Assembly (NCBI GenBank): GCA_030680355.1
Contig: JAUXVF010000009.1
Span: 62,001 to 126,000 of the forward strand
Direction: 5' to 3'
DNA: 64,000 bases
From: Caulobacter sp.
GTDB taxonomy: Bacteria > Pseudomonadota > Alphaproteobacteria > Caulobacterales > Caulobacteraceae
A program made the position numbers and the translations under genes. Under the pieces are notes generated by a model. That model saw only the letters and a program-made list of their open reading frames with translations, had not been told where the DNA came from and ran no database searches. Of the stretch, positions 9,407-18,601 are shown one piece after another (within the stretch, counting starts at the first letter, position 1; each line of letters opens with the position of its first letter).

Positions 9407-10653
9407 AGCGCCTCGCCGCGCAAAAGCCGCGGCAGGTCGCCGACCGCGCCGCCGGCTTCGTGCATGAAGAACCGGCGCGCCGGTCCAATTCGATTGACCG
9501 CGGCCATGCCCGCGCCGCGCGCCAGGCGAAGCACGGGATTGTCGTTGGAAAACAGCCAAACAAAGGCGTCCATGCCCGCCGCCAGGGTGTTGGTGTCGAA
9601 ACGCCGCCAGCGGGCGTAGCGCTCAAGCACCAGTTCCGCGCCGAAGTCCTCGCCCAGGCGAGCCGCGTCAAGAATGACCTCGGCCAGGGCCGCCGCCCCC
9701 TTGAGGCCCAGATTCAGACCCTGGCCGGCGATCGGGTGCACGGCGTGAGCAGCGTCGCCGAGCAGAGCCACCCGCGGCGCGCTGAACTGCTCGGCGATCG
9801 CCAGTGACAGCGGGTAGATGAAGACCGGGCCGACCACTTCGATGTCGCCGAGGAAATCTCCGAACCGGCGCGCCAGATGCGCCCGGAACATCTCCGGTCG
9901 GGCCTCGCGCAGCGCCTCCGCGCGGTCGCGCGTCTCGGTCCAGACCAGGCTGGCCCGGTCGTCGGTCAGGGGCAGGATGGCGAACGGCCCGCCCGGTAGA
10001 AAGTACTCGTGAGCGACGCCGCCGTGGCCGCGGTCCAGCTTTACGGTGCAAACAACGGCGGTCTGGGGATAGTCCCAGCCGGTCACCTCTATTCCGGCAG
10101 CCTTGCGCACCGTCGAGCCACGCCCCTCGGCGCCGACCACCAGCGGCGCGGTCAGCACGCGACCGCCCGCCAGACTCACCTCCGCCCCCGACGGCGTCAC
10201 CGTCACCCCGACGACCCGCTCCGGGGCCAGGACGGGAATGCCCGCCGCCGTGACGCCCGCCGCCAGGGCGGCGCGGATCCGGCGGTTTTCAAGCATGTAT
10301 CCAAGGGGCTCGCCCTGGACACGGTCGGCGATCTCACCGGCGTCAAAATGCAGGAAGACCGGCGTCTGACCCGGCGTCGCCGCGCCCGGACTGCGGCCGT
10401 CGGTCACCAGGATCTCGTCCATCCGCTGGGCGTGGGGCTCCAGGGACGGCGCCAGTCCAAGGGTCCGCCACTGTCGGAAACAGGAGAAGGCGATCGCCGA
10501 AGCCCGGCCGTCAAAGGTGGGCGACAGCTGGGCGTCGAAGGGCATGGGGTCGACCAGCAACGGTTCCAGCCCACCGCTCTTCAGCGCCAGCGCCAGGGTC
10601 GCGCCGGCCATGCCCGCACCCGCGATAATCACATCTGCGTCGAAGCGAGCCAT
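9403..10653 (-). CDS. UbiH/UbiF/VisC/COQ6 family FAD hydroxylase
   Basis: The product is 416 residues of a class A flavin monooxygenase. The FAD-binding [11 protein letters not shown] is at the N-terminus. A DG-type segment ([18 protein letters not shown]) lies near residue 175, and [16 protein letters not shown], the UbiH/COQ6 signature, near 290-305. It should add a hydroxyl group to the ubiquinone ring. Several paralogues with different ring positions exist in alphaproteobacteria, so the position cannot be fixed. It follows the small membrane-protein gene by 3 bp, forming a two-gene operon. Confidence 0.88.
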   Translation of the reverse strand: MARFDADVIIAGAGMAGATLALALKSGGLEPLLVDPMPFDAQLSPTFDGRASAIAFSCFRQWRTLGLAPSLEPHAQRMDEILVTDGRSPGAATPGQTPVFLHFDAGEIADRVQGEPLGYMLENRRIRAALAAGVTAAGIPVLAPERVVGVTVTPSGAEVSLAGGRVLTAPLVVGAEGRGSTVRKAAGIEVTGWDYPQTAVVCTVKLDRGHGGVAHEYFLPGGPFAILPLTDDRASLVWTETRDRAEALREARPEMFRAHLARRFGDFLGDIEVVGPVFIYPLSLAIAEQFSAPRVALLGDAAHAVHPIAGQGLNLGLKGAAALAEVILDAARLGEDFGAELVLERYARWRRFDTNTLAAGMDAFVWLFSNDNPVLRLARGAGMAAVNRIGPARRFFMHEAGGAVGDLPRLLRGEAL

Positions 10654-10656
10654 GAC

Positions 10657-11118
10657 CTAGTAGGGCACCACGGGCGGCGCGGAATCGGACCTCTGGCTCT
10701 CCAGGATGTCTCCCACGGGGTCGGCGGAGGGCGCCGCCTTCGGCTGGGCCGGCTTCGGTTTGGGCGTCGGCGCCGCCGCCTGGGCCGTCCGGGCCGGAGT
10801 GCTGGGCGCCGGCGCGGGAACAGCCTCCGGTTCGGGCGTCGGTTCGGGCGCCGCCGGCTTCTGGGCCGGGACCGTCGCGACCACGACATCAGCGGTCGGC
10901 GGAGCCTGGAGCGTCGCCCCATCGAACGGCGCGGCGTCCTGAATGCCATCGGGCGTCACCGGCAGCGACGACGCCGCCCGTTCAGAGCCGGTGTACCAGT
11001 CGGGCGGGTTCCGGCGAATCTGGTCGCGGAATCCGAGAAACAGGCCCAGCGCCGCGCAGGCGACGAGGAACAGGGCAACCCAGCGCAGGGCCGGCGGTGT
11101 GGCGGGGATCGCGGTCAT
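10657..11118 (-). CDS. Single-pass membrane protein with Pro/Ala-rich periplasmic tail
   Basis: The product is 153 residues from the ATG at 11118; an upstream in-frame start at 11163 would add 15 residues with no better ribosome site. One transmembrane helix near residues 12-32 (VALFLVACAALGLFLGF) is followed by a tail dominated by Pro, Ala, Glu and Lys (EPTPEPEAVPAPAPSTP, TPKPKPAQPKAAP). The layout resembles the linker of TonB-like proteins, but no C-terminal domain is present. The function is unknown. It is cotranscribed with the ubiH-like gene. Confidence 0.65.
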   Translation of the reverse strand: MTAIPATPPALRWVALFLVACAALGLFLGFRDQIRRNPPDWYTGSERAASSLPVTPDGIQDAAPFDGATLQAPPTADVVVATVPAQKPAAPEPTPEPEAVPAPAPSTPARTAQAAAPTPKPKPAQPKAAPSADPVGDILESQRSDSAPPVVPY

Positions 11119-11166
11119 CGGGGACAAACTATCGTGAGCCGGGGCCGGGTGAAAGCGGAACACGTC

Positions 11167-11190
11167 TTGATTACTGGACGCAACCGTCCA
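11167..11190 (+). promoter_or_regulatory. Candidate TetR operator and promoter of the efflux operon
   Basis: TGGACG-CAAC-CGTCCA (11175-11190) is a perfect 6-bp inverted repeat. It lies between a possible -35 (TTGATT, 11167-11172) and a possible -10 (ACTTAA at 11190-11195, 17-bp spacing), about 90 bp before the hlyD-like start. A repressor bound here would block the promoter. The cognate repressor is inferred to be the TetR-family gene at 14001. Confidence 0.5.
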
Positions 11191-11279
11191 CTTAACGCTT
11201 GCCGCTACGATCCGGTGGGACTATCGCCTCGGATCGGAACGACAAGCGCGCCCTTCCGATCTCCGCTCGAGGACATGCA

Positions 11280-12386
11280 ATGCCGTCTGCCTCCCGAAAC
11301 AAGTTGGTTCCCATGGCTGTCGCGGGCCTCGCCGTCCTGGCGATCCTCGTGGGCGGAACTCTTTGGTGGATCGACAAACAGACCTTCGAGAAGACCGACA
11401 ACGCCTTTGTCCAGGCCGACACCGTCCAGGTCAGCCCGCAGGTCTCCGGATATGTCGTCGAGGTTCTGGTCACCGACAACCAGCACGTTGAGGCCGGTCA
11501 GGTTGTGGCCAGGATCGATCCGACGACGTTTCAGGCCAGACTGGATCAGGCTCTGGCCAACGCCGCCGCGCTCGGCGCCGCGGTTGCGGCCGTGGATGAC
11601 AAGGCCGCTCTCGAACAGGCGATGATCGCCGAGCGCGCCGCGGGCGTCGCCAGCGCCCGGGCGGAATCGGGCCGCATGCAGGCCGACCTCAAACGGTACG
11701 GCGACCTGGCCGCCCGGGGCTGGGTCTCTGACCAGAAATTATCATCGGTCCGCGCCGGCGCGGCGCAGTCGGACGCGTCGGTGGCCCAGGCCGCCGCCGC
11801 ACTGGAGGCCGAACGTCGCGTCGCCACCTCCCTTCGCTCGGCTCGCGCCCAGACCGTCGCCCAGGCCGCCGGGGCCAGGGCCGCCGTCGAACAGGCCCGC
11901 CTGGACCTGGAGCGCACCGTTATCCGCGCACCGGCCGCGGGCGTCGTCGGCGCCCGGTCGGTCCGGCCGGGCCAGCTGGTCCAGCCCGGCGCCGCCCTGA
12001 TGAGCATCGTGCCCCTGGGTCAGGCCTTCATCGTCGCCAATTTCAAGGAGACCCAGCTGGCGCGACTGCGCGTCGGCCAGCCTGTCGAAATCCGGGCCGA
12101 CGCCTTTGGCGGTCAGATCATAAAGGGGCGGGTGGAGAGTTTTGCGCCCGCCACCGGGGCTGAATTCGCCCTGATCCCCGTTGAAAACGCCGTGGGCAAC
12201 TTCACCAAGATCGCCCAGCGAATCCCGGTCCGCATCGCGGTGGACGCCGGCGAACCCCTGGCGGCGGCCCTGCGGCCCGGCCTCTCGATCGAAGTCCGGG
12301 TCAATGTCCGCGACAGCACTGGCGCCAGCTTCGCCGAGACCGGCCAGGCGCCGGCCCGCTACGCCCGCACCGGCCAGGCCCGCTAG
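11280..12386 (+). CDS. HlyD/EmrA-type membrane fusion protein
   Basis: The product is 368 residues from the ATG at 11280, chosen because GAGGA lies eight bases before it; the longer frame from 11199 lacks membrane-protein features. A transmembrane helix at about residues 13-31 is followed by a lipoyl/biotinyl half (VQVSPQVSGYVVEVLVTDNQ). A long alanine-rich coiled-coil hairpin follows, then the second lipoyl half (VIRAPAAGVVGARSVRPGQL) and a beta-barrel. This is the periplasmic adaptor of a tripartite drug exporter. It is paired with the DHA2 transporter 4 bp downstream. No outer-membrane partner is in the window. Confidence 0.92.
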   Translation: MPSASRNKLVPMAVAGLAVLAILVGGTLWWIDKQTFEKTDNAFVQADTVQVSPQVSGYVVEVLVTDNQHVEAGQVVARIDPTTFQARLDQALANAAALGAAVAAVDDKAALEQAMIAERAAGVASARAESGRMQADLKRYGDLAARGWVSDQKLSSVRAGAAQSDASVAQAAAALEAERRVATSLRSARAQTVAQAAGARAAVEQARLDLERTVIRAPAAGVVGARSVRPGQLVQPGAALMSIVPLGQAFIVANFKETQLARLRVGQPVEIRADAFGGQIIKGRVESFAPATGAEFALIPVENAVGNFTKIAQRIPVRIAVDAGEPLAAALRPGLSIEVRVNVRDSTGASFAETGQAPARYARTGQAR

Positions 12387-12390
12387 CTCC

Positions 12391-14001
12391 ATGACCGTGG
12401 CGACCCTGACCGGTCCCGAGACCCCGCCGAAAGCGGCGGAGGACCCGCCGGCCGTCAACTGGCCCATGCTGTTCCTCGGGTTTGGCGGCATGGCGATCGG
12501 CCAGTTCATGGCCATTCTCGATATCCAGGTCGTCGCCGCCTCCCTGCCCCAGATCCAGGCCGGGGTGGGCGCCAGCGCCGACCAGGTCAGCTGGATCCAG
12601 ACCGCCTACCTGATCCCCGAAGTGGTGATGATCCCGCTCTCGGCCTATCTGTCGCGGCTCTGGGGCACCCAGAAGGTGTTCATGGCCAGCTGCGCCGGCT
12701 TCGTCTTCATGAGCGTCATGGCCGGCCTGTCGACCAGCATCGACATGCTGATCCTGTGCCGGGCGCTGCAGGGGTTTGTCGGCGGCGCCATGGTGCCGAC
12801 GGTGTTCGCGACGGCGTTCAGCGCTTTCCCGCCCGAGCGACGCATCACGGCCAATGTGGTCACCGGCATGATCGTCACCCTGGCGCCGACCGTCGGCCCG
12901 ACGCTGGGCGGTCACCTGACCGAGTGGCTCAACTGGCGCTGGCTGTTCTTCATCAACGTCGCGCCGGGCCTGCTCAGCCTGTTCCTGGTCGGTCGCTGGG
13001 GGAACTTCGATCAAGGCGACCGACGCCTGGGCAAGAACTTTGACTGGACCGGCCTGGCGCTGATGGCCGCCTTCCTGATGAGCATGCAGTACGTCGTCGA
13101 GGAGGGCTCCAAGAACAACTGGTTCGAGGACGACGCCATCCTCTGGCTCACGGTCCTGGCCGTGGTCACGGGCGCGAGTTTCATCTGGCGCCAGATCACC
13201 CATCTCCAGCCGATCGTGCAGGTGAAGGCCTTCGCCGACCGCAACTTCACGCTGGGCGTCATCATGACGTCCGTGTCGGGCGCCGCCCTCTATGGCGGCA
13301 CCTTCCTGATGCCTCTCTATCTGGGCCGGATTCGGCATTTCTCGGCCGCCGAGGTCGGCACCACCATGCTCGTCTCGGGACTGGCCATGTTCGTGACAGG
13401 GCCGATAACCGGCCGATGGCTGCGCCAGATCGACCCGCGGGGCCCGATGATCATCGGGTTCTGCATGGTCGCCTGGGGCATGTGGATGGGTCACGCCATC
13501 ACCGACAACTGGGGCTTCTGGGAATTCGCCGGGCTGCAGGTCTTTCGAGGCGTCGGGGTCATGGTGGCGATGATCGCCACGACCCAGATGACCATGTCGA
13601 CCCTGCCGCAGAACATGGTCAAGGACGCCTCGGGCATGGTGAACCTGGCCCGCAATGTCGGCGGCGCCATCGGCATGGCCATGCTCTCGACAACCCTGTC
13701 GACCCGCGCGGCGGTCCATATGGGGGAGATCTCGGCCAGGGTCAGTATCGCCAGCGTCGAGGCTCAGACCATGCTGGCGGGCCTGACGGCGCGCATGCAG
13801 CAGCTGGGCGTGGCCGACCCGGACGCCGCGGCCAGAAAGGCGTTTCAGTACATGATCAGTCAGAAGGCGCAGGTCCTGGCCTTCGGCGACAGCTTCGCCC
13901 TGTTGGCCATCGGCGGAGCCTGTGCAGCGGTCATGGCCATGTTGACCTCGCCGACCCGGGTTCCTCCCGGCGGCGGCGCGCTGCAGAGCGAGGTTCACTG
14001 A
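12391..14001 (+). CDS. DHA2 family MFS drug transporter (EmrB/QacA-like)
   Basis: The product is 536 residues with 14 predicted transmembrane helices. Helix 1 contains MAIGQFMAILDIQVVAASLPQIQ, whose LDIQVV matches the DHA2 motif D1 region. Motif A-like YLSRLWGTQKVF and the motif C-like segment in helix 5 (VTGMIVTLAPTVGPTLGG) are present. It is a proton-driven exporter of toxic compounds working with the preceding adaptor. The start is fixed by the 4-bp gap to the adaptor stop. The stop TGA overlaps the next ATG (TGATG at 13999-14003). Confidence 0.93.
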   Translation: MTVATLTGPETPPKAAEDPPAVNWPMLFLGFGGMAIGQFMAILDIQVVAASLPQIQAGVGASADQVSWIQTAYLIPEVVMIPLSAYLSRLWGTQKVFMASCAGFVFMSVMAGLSTSIDMLILCRALQGFVGGAMVPTVFATAFSAFPPERRITANVVTGMIVTLAPTVGPTLGGHLTEWLNWRWLFFINVAPGLLSLFLVGRWGNFDQGDRRLGKNFDWTGLALMAAFLMSMQYVVEEGSKNNWFEDDAILWLTVLAVVTGASFIWRQITHLQPIVQVKAFADRNFTLGVIMTSVSGAALYGGTFLMPLYLGRIRHFSAAEVGTTMLVSGLAMFVTGPITGRWLRQIDPRGPMIIGFCMVAWGMWMGHAITDNWGFWEFAGLQVFRGVGVMVAMIATTQMTMSTLPQNMVKDASGMVNLARNVGGAIGMAMLSTTLSTRAAVHMGEISARVSIASVEAQTMLAGLTARMQQLGVADPDAAARKAFQYMISQKAQVLAFGDSFALLAIGGACAAVMAMLTSPTRVPPGGGALQSEVH

Positions 14002-14606
14002 TGCCCCGCCTTGTAGGTCAGATCGATGTCGTGAAGGGCGAGGCCATCCTCGACGCCGCTTCGGTCGTGCTTGGCGAGCGCGGACTGTCGGCCCCGATGG
14101 CCGAGATCGCCCGGCGCGCCGGCGTGTCCAAACAGACGGTCTACAACCACTATGGCTGCAAGACCGAACTGATCCGGGCGCTGGTCGAACGGCGCGTGGC
14201 CACGATTGTCGCGCCCTTGCGCGCCCGGGGCGCCGAGGAACGGCCGGAAGAAACGCTGGCGGCCTACGCCCGAACGCTGCTGACCGTGGTCAACAACAAG
14301 AACTACGCGCTTATGCGGGTCACTATCCAGAGCGCCAGCGAGATGCCCGACCTGGCCCGGGAGGTGTTCGAGAGCGGCCCCAAACATTCGCGCACCGAAC
14401 TCGCCCGCTTTCTGGAGATTGAGACCAGCGCGGGTCGGCTGGCCGTGGCCAACCCGATGCAGGCGGCCGAGTTCTTCGGCGGCATGGTTCTGGGCCATCG
14501 CCAGACCAAGGCTCTGCTCAACCTCGCGCCCGAACTCAATGACGCCGAGATCGACGTGATCGCCGCCGAGGCCGCGCGCGTCTTCATCCGCGCCTATAAG
14601 ATCTAG
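14001..14606 (+). CDS. TetR/AcrR family transcriptional regulator
   Basis: The product is 201 residues. The N-terminal helix-turn-helix (AEIARRAGVSKQTVYNHYG, residues about 34-52) is the classical TetR DNA-binding motif. The C-terminal ~130 residues form a helical ligand-binding domain resembling the AefR-like C-terminal domain (TELARFLEIETSAGRL, FFGGMVLG). It is translationally coupled to the exporter through TGATG, so it is probably the local repressor. The palindrome at 11175-11190 is the likely operator. Its TAG stop interleaves with the convergent stop at 14603-14606. Confidence 0.92.
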   Translation: MPRLVGQIDVVKGEAILDAASVVLGERGLSAPMAEIARRAGVSKQTVYNHYGCKTELIRALVERRVATIVAPLRARGAEERPEETLAAYARTLLTVVNNKNYALMRVTIQSASEMPDLAREVFESGPKHSRTELARFLEIETSAGRLAVANPMQAAEFFGGMVLGHRQTKALLNLAPELNDAEIDVIAAEAARVFIRAYKI

Positions 14607-15172
14607 AAAGCCGGCCGGAAGTCACTGCTGGTCTCGACTTCGAACAGGTTGTCGAGGCCCTCGCCCATCTGGATGGCGAACGTCGGATCCGCCTTGAAGG
14701 TAAATGTGAAAGAGGGTTCCGCCAGCGATCCAAGCGCTGCGACGTCCGGCCGGAAACAGCGGACCAGAATATTGACCCGACCCGACCCGTTTTTCTTTCC
14801 CTGACACTGGGTGACCAGCGTCGGCATGGCGTCGGTCGCGGCCTGGGTCACCTGAAACTTCAGGGTGTCGGCCGTTCCGCTGACCAGCTTGAAGCCATAG
14901 GTCCGGGTTTTTTCGGAGGCCGGAACGAACAGCAGCGTGCGGGTAAGGGTGAATGCACCGCCGTTGACGTCGGAAACCTGCAGATTGGCCAGCGGAAAGG
15001 TCTTTCCGGCCGCGGTTGCCGTGCCGATCGCCACGCCGGTCCTCTTGCCGACAGGAACGCTCTGAAACGCGGTCAGGACCGCGAAGAGGTCGCCCTTCAG
15101 GTCCGCCGCCGCCCGGGCGGGGGACGCAGCGAGACAGGCCAGCAGGGCCACGGCGGCTGCTTTGAGAAACAT
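14603..15172 (-). CDS. Secreted hypothetical protein
   Basis: The product is 189 residues from the ATG at 15172, which follows GGGGAG by eight bases; the upstream frame adds only an Arg-rich stretch. A cleavable signal peptide is clear (MFLKAAAVALLACLAASPARA). The mature part is about 168 residues with mixed beta-type sequence and two cysteines (TQCQG, VRCFR) that may form a disulfide. I do not recognise a family. It lies between the efflux operon (convergent) and fabI, 70 bp beyond the fabI stop, so it could be read from the fab operon. Confidence 0.6.
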   Translation of the reverse strand: MFLKAAAVALLACLAASPARAAADLKGDLFAVLTAFQSVPVGKRTGVAIGTATAAGKTFPLANLQVSDVNGGAFTLTRTLLFVPASEKTRTYGFKLVSGTADTLKFQVTQAATDAMPTLVTQCQGKKNGSGRVNILVRCFRPDVAALGSLAEPSFTFTFKADPTFAIQMGEGLDNLFEVETSSDFRPAF

Positions 15173-15242
15173 CCGCGATCTCCCCAAGAAACCGCGATCA
15201 TCGGTGCGCCGGCGCCGGCGCGCCTCCCTCAAAAAGGGGGTT

Positions 15243-16061
15243 TCAGCCTTCCGCCGCTTCGGCGTCCGGAAGGCCGATCATGTGGAAGCCGGCGTCGACG
15301 TGAACCACCTCGCCGGTGGTCGACCGGCCCAGTTCCGACAACAGCCACAGCGCCGCGCCGGCGACGCCCTCCATCGAGGTGTCTTCCTTCAGGGCGCTGA
15401 AGGCCCGACCCTGGCTGAGCATACCGCGACCGCCGGAAATGCCGGCCAGCGACAGGGTGCGCATGGCCCCCGCCGAGATGGCGTTGACCCGGATGCCCTG
15501 GGGACCCAGGTCGCGGGCGATGTAGCGGGTGGCCGCCTCGAGCGCCGCCTTGGCCACGCCCATGGTGTTGTAGTTGGGGATGACCCGTTCCGCGCCCAGA
15601 TAGGTCATGGTGACCATCGAGCCGCCGTTCGGCATCAGCCGGGCCGCGCGCTTGGCGCAGTCGACGAAGCTAAAGGCCGAGATATTCATCGCCCGCAGGA
15701 AGCCGTCGCGGGTGGTGTTCTCCACAAAGGAGCCCTTGAGCTCGTCCTTGTTGGCGAAAGCGATCGAATGGAGGAAGGCGTCGAGCGTGCCCAGTTCCTT
15801 TTCGATCTGGGCGAAGGCCGCGTCCATCGAGGCGTCGTCGGTGACCTCCATGGGCACGAAGGTTTTCACGCCCAGGCTTTCACCCAGCGGCCGGACGCGT
15901 TTTTCCATGTCAGGCATGTAGGCCAGCGCCACCTCGGCGCCCTGGGCCGCCAGCTGGGAGGCGATGCCGAAGGCGATCGAGTTGTGATTGGCCACGCCGG
16001 TGATCAGGGCTTTCTTGCCCTTCATCAGGTCGCCCTTGGGGAAGCTGTAATCGTCGGCCAT
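15243..16061 (-). CDS. fabI: Enoyl-[acyl-carrier-protein] reductase (NADH) FabI
   Basis: The product is 272 residues of a short-chain dehydrogenase-type FabI. The N-terminal nucleotide site is KALITGVANHNSIAFGIA. The catalytic Tyr-x6-Lys (YNTMGVAK) is near residue 163, and RVNAISAGAMRTL is the FabI substrate-loop region. It reduces trans-2-enoyl-ACP in the last step of each elongation cycle. It is the third gene of the fabA-fabB-fabI operon (35-bp gap after fabB). The SAGAMRTLSLAGISG loop differs slightly from the usual SAGPIRTLA, so this may be a distinct FabI subtype. Confidence 0.94.
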   Translation of the reverse strand: MADDYSFPKGDLMKGKKALITGVANHNSIAFGIASQLAAQGAEVALAYMPDMEKRVRPLGESLGVKTFVPMEVTDDASMDAAFAQIEKELGTLDAFLHSIAFANKDELKGSFVENTTRDGFLRAMNISAFSFVDCAKRAARLMPNGGSMVTMTYLGAERVIPNYNTMGVAKAALEAATRYIARDLGPQGIRVNAISAGAMRTLSLAGISGGRGMLSQGRAFSALKEDTSMEGVAGAALWLLSELGRSTTGEVVHVDAGFHMIGLPDAEAAEG

Positions 16062-16096
16062 TGCGGGATCCGTATCTGTGCGGGAAGCGGCGGGGC

Positions 16097-17308
16097 CTAG
16101 GCCCGCGCCATGATCAGGCAGCCATTGGTGCCGCCGAAGCCGAAGCTGTTGGACATCGCCGTCTCGACCTGGCGATCCTCGCGCTTGCGCAGGATCGGCA
16201 GGCCCTCGAAGGCCGGGTCCAGGGTTTCGATATTGGCGCTTTCAGCGAGGAAACCGTTGTTGAGCATCAAGAGGCTGTAGATCGCCTCCTGCGCCCCGGC
16301 CGCGCCCAGGCTGTGGCCGGTGAGGGATTTGGTCGAGGAGATGGCCGGAGCCTTGCTCCCGAACACCTCGCGCACGGCCTCCATCTCCTTGATGTCCCCG
16401 ACCGGGGTCGAGGTTCCGTGCGGGTTGAGATAGTCGACCGTGCGGCCGCCGGCGCTGTCCAGCGCCAGCTTCATGCAGCGCACCGCGCCTTCGCCCGACG
16501 GGGCGACCATGTCGAAACCATCCGAATTGGCCGCGTAGCCGACGACTTCGCCGTAGATTTTCGCGCCACGGGCCTTGGCCCGCTCCATCTCTTCCAGAAC
16601 CACGATCCCGGCGCCGCCGGCGATGACGAAGCCGTCCCGGTTGGCGTCATAGGCGCGGCTGGCGGTGGCCGGCCGGTCGTTGAAGCTGCTGCTCATGGCG
16701 CCCATGGCGTCGAACATGTTCGAAAGGCTCCAGTCCAGCTCCTCGGCGCCGCCGGCGAAGACGATGTCCTGTTTGCCCATCTGGATCTGCTCATAGGCCG
16801 AGCCGATACAATGGGTGGAGGTGGCGCAGGCCGAGCTGATCGAGAAGTTCAGGCCGCGGATCTTGAACCAGGTGGCCAGGGTCGCCGACGCGCCCGAGCT
16901 CATCGCCTTGGGCACCGCGAACGGACCGATCCGTTTGGGCCCCTTCTCGCGGGTGATCGCGGCGGCCTCGATGATGATCTTGGTCGACGGCCCGCCGGAG
17001 CCGACGATCAGGCCCGTGCGGTCGTGGGACACCTCGTTCGGTTCAAGCCCGCAGTCGGCGATGGCCTGTTCCATGGCCACATGGGCCCAGCCGGTGCCTT
17101 CGGCGAGGAAGCGGGCGGCGCGACGGTCGACAATCGACGCCCAGTCACAGTCGGGCGCGGCCTGCACCTGGCTGCGGAAGCCGAGATCGGCATATTCCTG
17201 GGTGAATTTCACGCCCGACTTCGCGTCGCGGAGAGAGGCGGTGACCTCATTGGCGTTGGCGCCAATCGAGGACACGATTCCGATACCGGTGACGACCACG
17301 CGCCGCAT
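16097..17308 (-). CDS. fabB: 3-oxoacyl-[ACP] synthase I FabB
   Basis: The product is 403 residues. The start is the ATG at 17308, with AAAGGA six bases upstream; an in-frame GTG at 17323 would overlap that site. The condensing-enzyme triad is present: nucleophilic Cys in [10 protein letters not shown] (near 160) and the two histidines in [10 protein letters not shown] (near 296) and [12 protein letters not shown] (near 331). With FabA it forms the anaerobic route to unsaturated fatty acids. In this operon it sits 68 bp after fabA. Confidence 0.95.
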   Translation of the reverse strand: MRRVVVTGIGIVSSIGANANEVTASLRDAKSGVKFTQEYADLGFRSQVQAAPDCDWASIVDRRAARFLAEGTGWAHVAMEQAIADCGLEPNEVSHDRTGLIVGSGGPSTKIIIEAAAITREKGPKRIGPFAVPKAMSSGASATLATWFKIRGLNFSISSACATSTHCIGSAYEQIQMGKQDIVFAGGAEELDWSLSNMFDAMGAMSSSFNDRPATASRAYDANRDGFVIAGGAGIVVLEEMERAKARGAKIYGEVVGYAANSDGFDMVAPSGEGAVRCMKLALDSAGGRTVDYLNPHGTSTPVGDIKEMEAVREVFGSKAPAISSTKSLTGHSLGAAGAQEAIYSLLMLNNGFLAESANIETLDPAFEGLPILRKREDRQVETAMSNSFGFGGTNGCLIMARA

Positions 17309-17376
17309 GCAAATTCCTTTCACTTCCCCCGTCCGGCCCGCGTGGACCGGACCCGTTTACGCCGCGACCGACGGGT

Positions 17377-17913
17377 TCAGTCCATATCCTTCGGATCGAA
17401 CAGGCCTACCCGGAGGTCTTTCGCCTCATAGATAGGCTTGCCATCGGCTTCGAGCACCCCGTCGCCTATGCCCATAACGAGCCGGCGGTTGATGACCCGC
17501 TTGAGTTCGATGCGGTAGACGACCTTCTTGACCTTGGGCGTCACCTGACCGGTGAACTTGACCTCGCCGACACCCAGGGCGCGGCCGCGGCCCGGGCCGC
17601 CGATCCAGCCGAGGTAGAAGCCGACCAGCTGCCACATGGCGTCCAGACCCAGGCAGCCGGGCATCACCGGATCATTCTTGAAATGGCAGGCGAAGAACCA
17701 GAGATCGGGATTGATATCCAGCTCCGCCACGACCTGGCCTTTGCCGAACTGGCCGCCGTCGGCGTTGATGTCGATGATGCGATCGAACATCAGCATCGGC
17801 GGCATGGGCAGTTGGGCATTGCCGGGGCCAAAGGTTTCGTCGCGGCCACAGGCGATCAGCTCATCGAAGCTGTAGCTGGACTGAGCCATCGGAGAAGGGG
17901 CCGTCGTGGTCAT
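17377..17913 (-). CDS. fabA: 3-hydroxydecanoyl-[ACP] dehydratase/isomerase FabA
   Basis: The product is 178 residues of a hot-dog fold enzyme. The catalytic pair is His77 in [14 protein letters not shown] and Asp91 in LGLDAMWQ. It dehydrates 3-hydroxydecanoyl-ACP and isomerises trans-2 to cis-3, the branch point for unsaturated fatty acids. It is the first gene of fabA-fabB-fabI. The promoter should lie in the 70 bp between it and the SH3 gene (17914-17983); I could not identify a FadR-like operator. Confidence 0.96.
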   Translation of the reverse strand: MTTTAPSPMAQSSYSFDELIACGRDETFGPGNAQLPMPPMLMFDRIIDINADGGQFGKGQVVAELDINPDLWFFACHFKNDPVMPGCLGLDAMWQLVGFYLGWIGGPGRGRALGVGEVKFTGQVTPKVKKVVYRIELKRVINRRLVMGIGDGVLEADGKPIYEAKDLRVGLFDPKDMD

Positions 17914-17983
17914 ACATCACCGGAACATCGCCGCGCCGGGCGGCAGGAGCAGCGCGAGGGGGTAGCACGCGGGCGGAGCCGCC

Positions 17984-18517
17984 TCAATGTTCACGCGGGC
18001 GGCAGGGCGTGGGCCCGCCGGCGCCCCAGACCTCCCCGGACCGCACCCAACCGGTTTCGCCCGACACCTTGATCTTGCGCCAGTCGCCGTCGCTCTTCTC
18101 GAGGACCGCTACCGCGTTGGGCACCAGCCAGGCGACGATGCGGGCGTCATCCCGAGGTCCGGCGCGCATCGGGGCGCGACCGGGCCTTGCCCTCATGACT
18201 GTCAGCCGGCCATCGAGAACCCGCTTGTGCGCCCAGCCCGGGACGCCGTCAGGGCCCTGAACCCGGCGCCAGTCGCTGGTTTCGGCGACAACCTTCAGCG
18301 GCATGCCCTTGGACCGCCAGACCCAAAGGATGCGATGATCCTCACCCGGGCCGTTGCGGGCATAGACCTCGCCGAATTTCAGCGAGACGAAACGCGGCAC
18401 CGGCAGGGTCGACGGCGTATCGCAAAGGTCGGCGTCGCGGTCGCTGCAACCGGCCAGGGCGAGGCTCGCCAGAACCGCCAACAATATCGGCATTGATCGC
18501 CCAGGGCACATCATCAT
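17984..18517 (-). CDS. SH3-domain lipoprotein
   Basis: The product is 177 residues. A lipoprotein signal ends in LALAGC with Cys24. Two bacterial SH3-like repeats follow: the first around 40-100 (SLKFGEVYARNGPGEDHRILW and DWRRVQGPDGVPGWAHK) and the second around 105-165 (RAGPRDDARIVAWLV, DWRKIKVSGETGWVRSGEVWG). Such proteins bind peptidoglycan or other cell-wall ligands in the periplasm. Three successive ATG codons occur at 18517, 18514 and 18511; AGGGAAG before the first supports it. It lies upstream of fabA on the same strand and might share its transcript. Confidence 0.8.
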   Translation of the reverse strand: MMMCPGRSMPILLAVLASLALAGCSDRDADLCDTPSTLPVPRFVSLKFGEVYARNGPGEDHRILWVWRSKGMPLKVVAETSDWRRVQGPDGVPGWAHKRVLDGRLTVMRARPGRAPMRAGPRDDARIVAWLVPNAVAVLEKSDGDWRKIKVSGETGWVRSGEVWGAGGPTPCRPREH

Positions 18518-18601
18518 GCCAGCTTCCCTTGGCCGTCCGCCGGGCCTTTGCTAAGGGTGCGATGTCCCCCTGAGGGGCCAACGCCTTTATCGAAAGCGTC
18601 C

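Noticed and set aside
12301-13998. 565-residue minus-strand open frame
   Set aside because: Shadow of the MFS transporter; His/Arg/Gly-rich with no recognisable domain.
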